64,000 nucleotides of DNA. Source: Pseudodesulfovibrio portus (GTDB lineage Bacteria > Desulfobacterota > Desulfovibrionia > Desulfovibrionales > Desulfovibrionaceae). Position numbers and translations under genes: made by a program. The stretch is taken from contig NZ_AP026708.1 of NCBI RefSeq assembly GCF_026000375.1, forward strand, positions 2,110,501-2,174,500. The letters run 5' to 3'. Positions 28,114-36,535 of this stretch are shown in pieces; position 1 is the first letter of the stretch; each line of letters opens with the position of its first letter. The notes below the pieces were generated by a model that was not told the origin of the DNA, did not search any database, and saw only the letters and a program-made list of their open reading frames with translations.

Positions 28114-29097
28114 ATGTTTCGATTTTACGGTCTGTCCGCCTTCATGCGCCACCATTTCGGCAAACGGGTCAGGAAAATCCCCCTGGACGCGGGTTTTTCC
28201 TGTCCCAACCGGGACGGCTCCCTGTCCTCCGAGGGGTGCGTTTTCTGCAACCCGGCGGGGTCGGGATCAGGGTTGGGCACGAGGGGCCTGTCAATACCCG
28301 AACAGTGGGATTTCTGGCGTGACATTCACGTGAAAAAACAGGGGATCGATCAATTCACAGGTTACCTCCAGTCCTATTCCAACACACACGGTCCCATCGA
28401 AAAGCTGGCTGCGATTCTCAAGGAAATGCGCGGACTGCCCGGCATGGCCAGCCTGGCGCTGGGCACCCGCCCCGACTGCCTGGATGCGGCCAAGCTCGAT
28501 CTGCTGGCCGACCAGAAGGAAGCCCTTGGCCTGGACGCGGTTTTCCTGGAGCTGGGGCTGCAATCCGCTGACGACGCCACGCTCAGGCATATCAACCGGG
28601 GTCACGACGTCGCCAGTTTTGCCGAGGCTGCCGAAGCCGCCGCCGAACGCGGCCTGCTGGTCGTGGCCCACGTCATGGCCGGGCTGCCCTCGCCGGACGG
28701 ACGGGAGGGGGAGGCCGAACTGCTGGCCACCGTGGAGTTCCTCAACCGGCTGCCCGTGCACGGCATCAAGTTCCACAACGTGTACGTGTGCCGGGGAACG
28801 AGGCTGGCCCGCTGGCTCGAGGAGGGGCGGTACGCGCCGCCCACCCTGGACGAGTACCTCGCCTGGCTGTCGGCGGCCCTCATGCGCCTTGATCCGCGCA
28901 TCGTTGTCCACCGCCTCAACGGCAACCCGGCCCAGGGAGAGCTGTTGGCCCCCGACTGGGCGGCCAACATGCGGCGGCTGCACAACCTGGTGCGCGAGCA
29001 TTTCAACAGGTACGACGTGTGGCAGGGCAGGGGAAACGGGGCCGAGGACGGCCCGGCCCCTTGGTTTGATCCGAATCACGAGGGAGGAGAGTCATGA
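28114..29097 (+). CDS. TIGR01212/YhcC family radical SAM protein
   Basis: A 327-residue radical SAM protein. The cluster-binding cysteines are in CPNRDGSLSSEGCVFC, the wide C-x12-C-x2-C spacing of the YhcC/TIGR01212 family rather than CxxxCxxC. Further family blocks include QSYSNTHGP, LGTRPDCLD and HVMAGLPSP. The reaction is not established for this family. The ATG has an A-rich leader (CTAAATAAAA) without a clear ribosome site. It overlaps the following methyltransferase gene by 4 bases. Confidence 0.9.
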   Translation: MFRFYGLSAFMRHHFGKRVRKIPLDAGFSCPNRDGSLSSEGCVFCNPAGSGSGLGTRGLSIPEQWDFWRDIHVKKQGIDQFTGYLQSYSNTHGPIEKLAAILKEMRGLPGMASLALGTRPDCLDAAKLDLLADQKEALGLDAVFLELGLQSADDATLRHINRGHDVASFAEAAEAAAERGLLVVAHVMAGLPSPDGREGEAELLATVEFLNRLPVHGIKFHNVYVCRGTRLARWLEEGRYAPPTLDEYLAWLSAALMRLDPRIVVHRLNGNPAQGELLAPDWAANMRRLHNLVREHFNRYDVWQGRGNGAEDGPAPWFDPNHEGGES

Positions 29098-29603
29098 AGA
29101 AGACGGAATGCGACCGGATGGAAATCGTCAGGGGCGGCAAGCTCGCCCTGTCCCTGTGCTGGAAGGCCGGTGAGATCGTGGCGGTGCAGATTTATTGGGC
29201 CGACGAGGTGGAGGAGTCGCCCGCCCCCACGCCCCAGGCCCTCGGCCTGAAGGAGGCCCTTGCCCGGTACGAGGCAGGCAAGGACCCGCACTGGCCGGAC
29301 CTGCCGTTCGACCTGACCCGACTCACGACGTTCCAGCAGGCGGCCCTCGACGAGCTGCGGCGCATCCCGTCCGGCACCGTCCGCACCTACGGCGAGATGG
29401 CCGAACGCCTGGACCGGCCCGGCGGGGCTCAGGCCGTGGGCCGCGCCATGGCCACCAATCCCTTCCCGCTCCTCTATCCCTGCCACCGCGTGGTCGGCGC
29501 AAACGGGGCCATGACCGGCTTTTCCGGCTCCGGCGGCGTGGACATGAAGGAATACCTCCTCCGCCTGGAAGGCGCGATCCAGGGGAAGCTGCCTCTGGAA
29601 TAG
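29094..29603 (+). CDS. ogt: methylated-DNA-protein cysteine methyltransferase
   Basis: A 169-residue O6-alkylguanine-DNA alkyltransferase. The acceptor cysteine is in PCHRVVGANGAMTGFSGSGG; the helix-turn-helix region FQQAALDELRRIPSGTVRTYGEMA precedes it (seen in parts). It repairs O6-methylguanine by irreversible alkyl transfer. There is no Ada-type regulatory domain. The ATG lies within the stop of the radical SAM gene (ATGA overlap), so the two are co-translated. Confidence 0.93.
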   Translation: MKKTECDRMEIVRGGKLALSLCWKAGEIVAVQIYWADEVEESPAPTPQALGLKEALARYEAGKDPHWPDLPFDLTRLTTFQQAALDELRRIPSGTVRTYGEMAERLDRPGGAQAVGRAMATNPFPLLYPCHRVVGANGAMTGFSGSGGVDMKEYLLRLEGAIQGKLPLE

Positions 29604-29740
29604 CCGCGACCCCTTCCACACGGCGCCCGTCCCGGTCGGCCGTGGTTTTCCCCTTGCCGCCGCAGGCGGCCCCCCGACAGTCACGCCTTTGGGTACAAGC
29701 GTGACAATATAAACAATTCTCTAAGGTTGTCGTATTGACT

Positions 29741-29815
29741 GCATTCTGAAGGATGCCCGTTGCCTTTGGTCGGGGCGTCTTTGTGGCGGCGCGACCGCGA
29801 GAGTAGCTACCCATT
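29741..29815 (+). promoter_or_regulatory. structured leader upstream of modB
   Basis: The leader contains a GCAT/ATGC hairpin (29741-29756) and a GGTCG (29768-29772) with CGACC (29792-29796) pairing. A GCGAGAGTAGCTACCC stretch follows and ends about 10 bases before the modB start. A molybdenum-cofactor-type riboswitch would fit the gene context, but I cannot confirm the fold. Confidence 0.25.
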
Positions 29816-29825
29816 GGAAGAGACA

Positions 29826-30515
29826 ATGAATCTGATCTGGCTCGATTTTACCGATACGGCCTTTACCGGCCCCTTGCTGCTGACCCTCAAGGTGGCCTCC
29901 CTGGCAACCGCGGCGGCCCTCGTCTTCGGCGTGGCCGCCGCATATTTCCTGTCCCGGCGGTCCTTTCCCTGCCGGGATTTCGTGGACGCGATCTGCACCC
30001 TGCCCATGGTCATGCCGCCCACGGTGCTCGGGTACTACCTGCTGGTGTTCATCGGCAGGAAGGGCGTCCTGGGCGAGTGGTTGCTGGAGAACTTCGGCAT
30101 CCGGCTGATGTTCACCTGGCAGGGCGCGGTCATCGCCGCCGCCGTGGTGGCCTTCCCCCTGGTGTTCAAGTCGGCCCGGGCCGCCCTGGAAGGGGTGGGC
30201 GGGCAGTATGAGGACGCCGCCCGCACCATGGGCCAGGGGGAGTTGGCCGTGTTCCTGCGGGTATCGTTCCCGCTGGCCTTCCGGGGCATCCTCTCCGGGA
30301 CCATGCTCGCCTTTGCCCGGGCCATGGGCGAGTTCGGGGCCACGCTCATGGTGGCGGGCAACCTGCCCGGCAGGACCCAGACCCTGTCCCTGGCAGTCTA
30401 TTCCGCCGTCCAGGCCGGGAACGACGGCCTGGCCAACACTCTGGTGCTGGTCATCAGCATCGTCTGCGTGATCATCCTCATGGCCACCGGCAAATTGCTG
30501 CAACCCCGTTACTAA
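29826..30515 (+). CDS. modB: molybdate ABC transporter permease ModB
   Basis: A 229-residue permease with about five transmembrane helices and the EAA-type loop (EDAARTMGQGELAVFLRVS) that contacts the ATPase. LPMVMPPTVLGYYLL is the ModB signature. It is first in a modB-modA-modC cluster; the usual order in other bacteria is A-B-C. The start follows GGAAGAGACA. Tungstate is a possible alternative substrate because the sequence alone does not separate the two oxyanions, but the binding protein is ModA-like. Confidence 0.93.
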   Translation: MNLIWLDFTDTAFTGPLLLTLKVASLATAAALVFGVAAAYFLSRRSFPCRDFVDAICTLPMVMPPTVLGYYLLVFIGRKGVLGEWLLENFGIRLMFTWQGAVIAAAVVAFPLVFKSARAALEGVGGQYEDAARTMGQGELAVFLRVSFPLAFRGILSGTMLAFARAMGEFGATLMVAGNLPGRTQTLSLAVYSAVQAGNDGLANTLVLVISIVCVIILMATGKLLQPRY

Positions 30516-30536
30516 CCATTTCACAAGGAGATACCC

Positions 30537-31301
30537 ATGCAACGCCGCAACCCCTTTGTCGTCGCCCTTCTGTCCCTGGTCCTGGTCGTCGGGACCGTTT
30601 CCGCCGCCTGTGCGCAGGAGCTGATCGTCTCGGCCGCAGCCAGCCTGACCGACGCCTTCAGCGATATCGAGCCCGCATTTGAAAAGGCCCATCCCGGCGT
30701 GGACGTGGTCATGAACTTCGCCTCCTCCGGTGCCCTGTATCGCCAGATCGAGCAGGGCGCTCCGGCCGACGTGTACGCCTCGGCCAACCCGAAATGGATG
30801 AACAAGGCCGTGGACAAGGGGTTCGTCGATCTCGCCGACGTCCAGGTGTTCGCCCATAATTCACTGGTCCTGGCGGTCCCGGCAGACAACCCGGCCGGCG
30901 TCAGGTCCCTGGGCGACCTCTCCGCCTCCAAGGTCGGCTCCATCGGCATCGGCACCCCCGAGACCGTGCCCGCCGGCCAGTACGCCAAGGGCGCGCTGGA
31001 GGCCAAGGACCTGTACAATGCGCTCAAGCCCAAGATGATCTTCGGCGAATCCGTGCGCCAGGTGCTGGACTACCTGAAGCGCGGCGAGATAGACTGCGGG
31101 TTCGTGTACCGCACGGATGCGGTCAAGGGCGGCGACAGGATTCTGATCGTCGAGGAAATCCCCCTGGAGAAGCCCGTGACCTACCCCGTCTCCGTGCTCA
31201 AGGAAGCCACCGATCCTGCCATGGCCCGGGCCTTTGTGCAGTTCGTGCGCAGTGAAGAGGGAATCAAACTGCTGGAAGGCAGGGGTTTCAAGAGGCCGTA
31301 A
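30537..31301 (+). CDS. modA: molybdate-binding protein ModA
   Basis: A 254-residue periplasmic binding protein. A signal peptide (residues 1-25, ending VSAACAQE) precedes the ModA blocks LIVSAAASLTDAFSDIEP, FASSGALYRQIEQGAPADVYASA and, near the end, GFVYRTDAV. It delivers molybdate, or possibly tungstate, to ModB. An AAGGAG ribosome site lies before the ATG. It is 21 bases after modB and 2 bases before modC. Confidence 0.94.
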   Translation: MQRRNPFVVALLSLVLVVGTVSAACAQELIVSAAASLTDAFSDIEPAFEKAHPGVDVVMNFASSGALYRQIEQGAPADVYASANPKWMNKAVDKGFVDLADVQVFAHNSLVLAVPADNPAGVRSLGDLSASKVGSIGIGTPETVPAGQYAKGALEAKDLYNALKPKMIFGESVRQVLDYLKRGEIDCGFVYRTDAVKGGDRILIVEEIPLEKPVTYPVSVLKEATDPAMARAFVQFVRSEEGIKLLEGRGFKRP

Positions 31302-31303
31302 TA

Positions 31304-32047
31304 GTGCGATTTGAAGTCGACATACAAAAGCGGATGCGGTGCGGGAAGGAGGAGTTCCTCCTTTGCGCCGCCTTCGAGACCTCGGACAGCGCCCTGGTGC
31401 TGTTCGGGCCTTCCGGCTCGGGCAAGACCCTGACCCTGCAGGCCGTCGCGGGCATCCTCACCCCGGATTCGGGGTGCATCAGGCTCGACGGCAGGGCGGT
31501 CTTTGATTCCGCAAAGGGGATCAACGTCCCGGCCAGGAAGCGCAACGTGGGCTATGTGTTCCAGGACTACGCCCTGTTCCCGCATCTCTCCGTGCGCGAC
31601 AACATCGGCTTCGGCCTGAAACCCCTCCTGGGGCGGCTGACCGGGGCCGACCACGCGCGGGTGGCGGAGCTGATGGACGTCTTCGGCCTGACCGGCGTGG
31701 CCGGGCAGAAGCCGTCCACCCTGTCCGGCGGCCAGCAGCAGCGCACGGCCCTGGCCCGCGCCCTGGCCACCTCGCCCCAGGCCCTGCTCCTGGACGAGCC
31801 GCTGTCCGCCCTGGACCAGCCCCTGCGCATCCGCATGCGCGAGGAGTTGTCCCGCATCCTGCGCACCTTCGACATCCCCATGGTCATGGTCACCCACGAC
31901 TCGGACGAGGCCCAGGCCTTTGCCGAATCAGTGGTGGTCTACCGCAACGGCAGCGTCACCGGCATGCATTCGGCACGGGAGATGGAGCGGAACGGGCACA
32001 GCCTGTCCGAGGCCATCCAGGCCGAAGTGGCCCTGGCCTACGAGTGA
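31304..32047 (+). CDS. modC: molybdate ABC transporter ATPase ModC
   Basis: A 247-residue ATP-binding subunit. Walker A is FGPSGSGKTLTL, the signature is [15 protein letters not shown] and Walker B is LLLDEPLSALD. It starts at a GTG 2 bases after the modA stop. It lacks the C-terminal TOBE (molybdate-binding) domain of Escherichia coli ModC, so it is the short form of the ATPase. A terminator follows at 32071. Confidence 0.93.
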   Translation: MRFEVDIQKRMRCGKEEFLLCAAFETSDSALVLFGPSGSGKTLTLQAVAGILTPDSGCIRLDGRAVFDSAKGINVPARKRNVGYVFQDYALFPHLSVRDNIGFGLKPLLGRLTGADHARVAELMDVFGLTGVAGQKPSTLSGGQQQRTALARALATSPQALLLDEPLSALDQPLRIRMREELSRILRTFDIPMVMVTHDSDEAQAFAESVVVYRNGSVTGMHSAREMERNGHSLSEAIQAEVALAYE

Positions 32048-32070
32048 CCGGCCCGTTTGTCTGAAATGAA

Positions 32071-32098
32071 AAAGCCCCGGCCTTGCGGTCGGGGCTTT
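32071..32098. terminator. bidirectional terminator after modC
   Basis: Stem AAAGCCCCG (32071-32079) with CGGGGCTTT (32090-32098) and an inner CC/GG pair. It is followed by TTTTCTTGTG on the plus strand and preceded by TGAAATGAAA, which gives a T-rich tail on the minus strand. It separates convergent modC and the metal chaperone gene. Confidence 0.85.
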
Positions 32099-32117
32099 TC
32101 TTGTGCGTTGGCGGGCG

Positions 32118-32315
32118 CTAGCCCACGTATTCGAAGCCGATCCTGGTGATGGCCTCCTTGATGGCGTCCGTGTCGATAGGGGCGTCTTCCGTGAAGGTCA
32201 CGTCGCCGGACAGGAGGTCGATGGACACGTCCCTGGCGCCCAGTTTCTCCATGGCTTCGGTGACGGATTTGACGCAGTGCCGGCAGCTCATGCCTTTGAC
32301 TTTGATGGTGGGCAT
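32118..32315 (-). CDS. heavy-metal-binding chaperone, CopZ-like
   Basis: A 65-residue single HMA domain protein. The metal site is GMSCRHCV near residues 8-15 and the fold ends with ITRIGFEYVG. Such proteins carry Cu(I) to P-type ATPases. It lies downstream of the copA-like ATPase and of a small exported protein on the same strand, consistent with a copper-handling cluster. The symbol copZ would fit but is not certain. Confidence 0.88.
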   Translation of the reverse strand: MPTIKVKGMSCRHCVKSVTEAMEKLGARDVSIDLLSGDVTFTEDAPIDTDAIKEAITRIGFEYVG

Positions 32316-32397
32316 TGTGGATACTCCTTTCGTTCTTGGGTTCAGGGTACCAAATTCCGGGCCCGGGGGACAGGGCGGATATCGCCTCCCGGCGGGC

Positions 32398-32832
32398 CTA
32401 CTTGAGCGCGCCGAGGTCCATTCTGTCGGCGATGGCGGTCATGTCCTCAAGGGAGATTTCCGCATCGCTGATCCGGGCGGGCATACAGAGGATGGTCAGG
32501 GTCTTGCCGCAGTCGAGCAGGATCATGAGTCCGCCGGAACCGGGGATGCCGGGTTCGAAAAAGAAGCCGTTTAGCCTTTTGTAGAACACGGGCTGCGCGC
32601 CGGTCATTCCCGGCTCCTTGTCCGTGGACAGGGTGAACTGGTAATTCCATTCCTCGGTCTGCAGGCTGACGAAGGCGCTGAGATCGTCCGCGCCGGATGC
32701 GATCTTCTGCCCTTGGGGCACGCCCTTGGCGGCCTGGGCTTCCAGTGCGGCCAGGTTGAATGAACCGGCGAGGGCCGTGGCCGCGAGGCCGAGGGTGCAG
32801 AGCAGCGTGAGGGCGAGTACGGTTTTCTTCAT
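32398..32832 (-). CDS. small exported protein of unknown function
   Basis: A 144-residue protein with a signal peptide (KKTVLALTLLCTLGLAATALAG). The mature part contains LQTEEWNYQFTLSTDKEP and GGLMILLDCGKTLTILCMP, with two cysteines. I recognise no family. The start at 32832 has AGGAG at good spacing. It sits between copA and the copper chaperone gene, so a periplasmic role in metal handling is possible, but this is inference from position only. Confidence 0.7.
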   Translation of the reverse strand: MKKTVLALTLLCTLGLAATALAGSFNLAALEAQAAKGVPQGQKIASGADDLSAFVSLQTEEWNYQFTLSTDKEPGMTGAQPVFYKRLNGFFFEPGIPGSGGLMILLDCGKTLTILCMPARISDAEISLEDMTAIADRMDLGALK

Positions 32833-32911
32833 ATCAACTCCTGTGTGAGTAAGCGGTGTGTGGAAGCGAAACCATGTTGAATCAGAATACCGCTTAAACC
32901 GCAACTGCGAA

Positions 32912-35404
32912 TTACGCGCCCGCAGGCTTGAAGAAACGCAGCCTGAGCGCGTTGGAGACCACGGTCACCGAGCTCATGGCCATGGCCGTGCCCGCGATCA
33001 TCGGGTTCAGGGTCGGCCCGCCGAACACGTGCAGCAGGCCTGCGGCCACAGGGATGCCGATGACGTTGAAGGCGAACGCCCAGAACAGGTTCTCCTTGAT
33101 GTTGCGCATGACGGCCTTGGACAGGTTCAGCCCCGTGAGCAGGGCGTGCAGGTCCGACTGCATGAGCACCATGTCGCCGGATTCCACGGCCACGTCGATG
33201 CCCGAACCCATGGCGATGCCGATGTCGGCGCGGGCCAGGGCCGGGGCGTCGTTGATGCCGTCGCCCACCATGGCCACCTTGCGCCCCTCCGCCTGGAGCT
33301 TCTCCACTTCCTCGGCCTTGCGGTCGGGCAGGACCCCGGCGATGACCGTGTCGATGCCCGCCTTGTCCGCCACCACGCGGGCGTTGGCCTCCACGTCGCC
33401 GGTGAGCATGATCGGGGTCAACCCCGCCTTCCTGAGCCGGGCCACGACCGCGGGGGTCTCGTCGCGCATCTCGTCGGCGATGGCGAACAGGGCGTTGAGT
33501 TTGTTGTCCGAAGCGAAATAGACCACCGTGGCTCCCTGGCTCTCGAAGTGGGGCACGGCCTGTCGGCCCAGGGTGTCCTCGCCGAAGTCGAAGCCGTGTT
33601 CCTCCATGAGCGCCCAGTTGCCGATGACCACCTCGCGGTAGCCGACCTTGGCCTTGATGCCCTTGCCCGGAATGGCCTCGAAGGACTCCGCCGCGGGGAT
33701 ATCCAGGTTCTTGTCCTTTGCCAACCGGACCATGGCCTGGGCCAGGGGGTGCTCGGACTGGCTCTCTGCGGCGGCGGCCAGATAGATTGCCTCGGTCTGG
33801 GCCATGGTGCCCCGGAGCATGACCACCTCGGCCACCTCGGGGCGTCCGTGGGTCAGGGTGCCGGTCTTGTCGAAGACCACGGTGTCGATCTCGCCCGCCT
33901 CCTGCAGGGTGCGGCCGGACTTGATGAGCACGCCGAGCTGCGCGCCGCGTCCGGTGCCGACCATGATGGAGACCGGCGTTGCCAGCCCCATGGCGCAGGG
34001 GCAGGCGATGACCATGACGGCCACGAAGATGCGCAGGCTGAACGGGAAGCCCGCTCCGCCGACGAAGTACCAGGCCAGCCCGGCCATGAGGGCGAGGGCC
34101 ATGACCGAGGGCACGAAATAGTAGCTGATGCGGTCGGCCAGGTTGGCGATGGGGGCCTTGGACCCCTGTGCTTCCTGGACCAGCCGGACGATGCGCGAGA
34201 GCATGGTGTCCGCGCCCACGCGCTCGGCCTTGACGGTCAATGCGCCGTGGGTGTTGAGCGTGCCGCCCGCCACGGGGTCGCCCACGCTCTTGCCCACGGG
34301 CATGGGCTCGCCGGTGAGCATGGACTCGTCCACCGACGAGCGTCCGTCCACAACGGAGCCGTCCACCGGGATGCGCTCGCCGGGCTTGACCAGGAGAAGG
34401 TCGCCGGGTTCCACCTCGTCGATGGGGATGGTCACCTGCTCGCCGTCCTTCAGGAGGGTGGCCGTGTCCGGGGCGAGCTGCATGAGCGAGCGGATGGCGT
34501 CCGAGGTCTTGAGCTTGCTGCGGGCCTCGAAATACTTGCCTAGGGAGATCATGGCGATGAGCACGGCGGCGGATTCATAATAAAGGTCCATGGCCAGCAT
34601 GTGCGCGTCCCCGCCCAACCCCATGAGGAGCGTGTTCCACAGGGAATAGAGGAAGGCCGCGCCCGTGCCCATGGCCACCAGGGAGTCCATGTTCGGTCCG
34701 CCGCGCAAAAGCGCCGGGATGCCCTGGAGATAGAAGTTCCGTCCGGACCAGACCACGGGCAGGGTCAGCAGGAGCTGGGCCAGCCCGAAGGCCACGGGGG
34801 AATGGGCCGGGTCGAGAAAGACGGGCAGGGGCATGCCCCACATGTGGCCCATGGACAGGATGAGCAGGGGCAGGGCGAACAGGAAGGCCGGGACGAGTTC
34901 CCGTTTCTGTGCGGCCAGCCGCTCCTCGGCCTCGCGGCGGCGGTCCTCGAACAGGTTGGCGGTCTCGGACTGGACCTCGGAGGTGAACCCGGCGTCGGCG
35001 ATGGCCTGGCGGATGGCCCGGCGCGAGACTTGGGACGGGTCAAAGGAGAAGGAGCCGGTGTTGGCGGCCAGGTTGACCGAGGCCGCATCCACGCCCGGCA
35101 GGTTGCCCACCACGCGCTCGATGCGCGAGGAGCAGGAGGCGCAATGCATGCCGCCGATGGCCAGGTCGAGCTTCTCCGGTCCGTCTTCATTGATGAAGGC
35201 GGCTTCGAAGCCGAGGTCCTTGATGCGGTCGCCCACCTGGTCCGGGGTGACGGTCTCGGGGTCGTACGTCATGGATATGGTCTCGGCGGCCAGGTTCACG
35301 GAGATTTCGTCCACGCCGTCCATCCCCCCGACCACGCGCTCGATGCGCCCGGAGCAGGCCGCGCAATGCATGCCTTTTATCTGTGCCTGTATGGTCTTGC
35401 TCAT
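32912..35404 (-). CDS. copA: copper-translocating P-type ATPase
   Basis: An 830-residue P1B-type ATPase. Two N-terminal HMA domains carry [10 protein letters not shown] and [10 protein letters not shown]; eight transmembrane helices follow, with the metal-site motif [11 protein letters not shown] near residue 467, the phosphorylation site DKTGTLTHG near 508, TGEPMPVGK in the actuator domain, SEHPLAQA and [10 protein letters not shown]. The CPC motif with paired HMA domains fits Cu(I)/Ag(I) export. It lies upstream of the small exported protein and the CopZ-like gene. No CueR-type regulator is adjacent. Confidence 0.93.
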   Translation of the reverse strand: MSKTIQAQIKGMHCAACSGRIERVVGGMDGVDEISVNLAAETISMTYDPETVTPDQVGDRIKDLGFEAAFINEDGPEKLDLAIGGMHCASCSSRIERVVGNLPGVDAASVNLAANTGSFSFDPSQVSRRAIRQAIADAGFTSEVQSETANLFEDRRREAEERLAAQKRELVPAFLFALPLLILSMGHMWGMPLPVFLDPAHSPVAFGLAQLLLTLPVVWSGRNFYLQGIPALLRGGPNMDSLVAMGTGAAFLYSLWNTLLMGLGGDAHMLAMDLYYESAAVLIAMISLGKYFEARSKLKTSDAIRSLMQLAPDTATLLKDGEQVTIPIDEVEPGDLLLVKPGERIPVDGSVVDGRSSVDESMLTGEPMPVGKSVGDPVAGGTLNTHGALTVKAERVGADTMLSRIVRLVQEAQGSKAPIANLADRISYYFVPSVMALALMAGLAWYFVGGAGFPFSLRIFVAVMVIACPCAMGLATPVSIMVGTGRGAQLGVLIKSGRTLQEAGEIDTVVFDKTGTLTHGRPEVAEVVMLRGTMAQTEAIYLAAAAESQSEHPLAQAMVRLAKDKNLDIPAAESFEAIPGKGIKAKVGYREVVIGNWALMEEHGFDFGEDTLGRQAVPHFESQGATVVYFASDNKLNALFAIADEMRDETPAVVARLRKAGLTPIMLTGDVEANARVVADKAGIDTVIAGVLPDRKAEEVEKLQAEGRKVAMVGDGINDAPALARADIGIAMGSGIDVAVESGDMVLMQSDLHALLTGLNLSKAVMRNIKENLFWAFAFNVIGIPVAAGLLHVFGGPTLNPMIAGTAMAMSSVTVVSNALRLRFFKPAGA

Positions 35405-35547
35405 TGAAAATCCTTCTCAATTGGTATGGGCCCATAGTGCGCATGATTTGGGCCGTTGGCAAGGGGGGATTTTTTATCGATGCTTCGGGGCCGGGCATGC
35501 GCCTGTGATCAATAGGAAAAGCGGCGCAGTCAGGGTACGGCGCGGGC

Positions 35548-35976
35548 TCAACGGGAAAGGATGGATTCGATGTCGGCCATGGCGGCCAGCAGCCGCTTGC
35601 GCCGGTCAGGGTCGAGCCCGGACAGCACTGCGCGCGCCTGATCCGCGGCCTTTGCGTGGAGGTCGGCCATGAGGGCCTGCCCTTCCGGCGTCAGGGAGAG
35701 TTCCTTGATCCGGGCGTCGGTCCCGGACGGGGTTGTCCCGACCCACCCCTGCTTGTGGAACCGCTTCACGATCCGGCTGACATACCCCTTGTCCAACCCC
35801 AGCCGCTCCCGCAGCTCGCGGGCCGGTGAGCCGGGGTGCGCGTCCAGCTCGTAGAGGATGCGCGCCTCGGTCAGGCTGATGGGATGATCGTAGAGCGAGT
35901 CGGCCAGCAGGCCGAGATAGTTGGTGTAAAACCTGTTGAAATGACGGAACCGGTCGATCTGCGTTCGGGATTTCAT
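35548..35976 (-). CDS. MarR family transcriptional regulator
   Basis: A 142-residue winged-helix regulator. SLTEARILYELDAHPGSPAREL and GLDKGYVSRIVKRFHKQGWV form the helix-turn-helix, followed by the wing (DARIKELSLTPEGQALM). The start at 35976 gives the normal length; upstream residues would run across the divergent promoter. The intergenic 58 bases shared with the GNAT gene hold a perfect palindrome that may be its operator. In many bacteria such MarR-GNAT neighbours are a regulator-target pair. Confidence 0.88.
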   Translation of the reverse strand: MKSRTQIDRFRHFNRFYTNYLGLLADSLYDHPISLTEARILYELDAHPGSPARELRERLGLDKGYVSRIVKRFHKQGWVGTTPSGTDARIKELSLTPEGQALMADLHAKAADQARAVLSGLDPDRRKRLLAAMADIESILSR

Positions 35977-35997
35977 GGGTGGAATGTGGCAAATGTG

Positions 35998-36012
35998 GTT
36001 GACAAAGTCAAC
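35998..36012. promoter_or_regulatory. palindromic operator candidate between MarR and GNAT genes
   Basis: GTTGACAAAGTCAAC is a perfect 6+3+6 palindrome. It contains a TTGACA -35-like hexamer at 35999-36004 and lies 22 bases before the GNAT start and 22 bases upstream of the MarR start on the other strand. MarR proteins typically bind such sites and repress both genes. Confidence 0.5.
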
Positions 36013-36034
36013 TATATTGGCAACAGTCCCAGCC

Positions 36035-36535
36035 ATGAGCGAGACAGCCATTCATCCCTACTCGCCGGGAACCGTTGGCGAGGTGGTCCGGGCCCACGCG
36101 GCCTACTATGGTCTTCGCTGGGATTTCGACGCCCGGTTCGAGGCCCAGGTGTCGCGCGAGCTTGGGGAGTTCATCCGAGAATTCGACGCGGCCCGCGACG
36201 GGTTCTGGCGGGCCGAATGCGACGGGAAGTTTGCCGGGGGCGTGGCCGTGGACGGGTCGCGGTCGGGCCATGGGTGTGCCCGGTTGCGGTGGTTCATCGT
36301 GCCCGAATCGTTTCAGGGCAAGGGGATCGGTTCACGCCTGTTCGACGCGGCCATGGATTTCTGCCGCGAGCGGGGATTGCACACCGTGCATCTGTGGACG
36401 TTCGCCGGGCTGGACGCGGCCCGCGCACTGTATGAGCGCGGCGGCTTCCGGCTGGTCGAGGAGGCCGTGGGCGACGGCTGGGGGCCGGTCATAACGGAGC
36501 AGAAATTCGTCCTGTCCCTCAGGCCGACGCCTTGA
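36035..36535 (+). CDS. GNAT family N-acetyltransferase
   Basis: A 166-residue acetyltransferase. The acetyl-CoA loop is visible as [18 protein letters not shown] near the middle, followed by [20 protein letters not shown]. It starts at an ATG after a short leader containing the candidate MarR operator. Its acceptor is unknown. The 3' end overlaps the end of recQ, which is convergent, by 17 bases. Confidence 0.87.
   Translation: MSETAIHPYSPGTVGEVVRAHAAYYGLRWDFDARFEAQVSRELGEFIREFDAARDGFWRAECDGKFAGGVAVDGSRSGHGCARLRWFIVPESFQGKGIGSRLFDAAMDFCRERGLHTVHLWTFAGLDAARALYERGGFRLVEEAVGDGWGPVITEQKFVLSLRPTP

Noticed and set aside
32858-34543. 561-codon plus-strand frame opposite copA
   Set aside because: Antisense to a clear P-type ATPase; His/Gly-rich with no recognisable domain.
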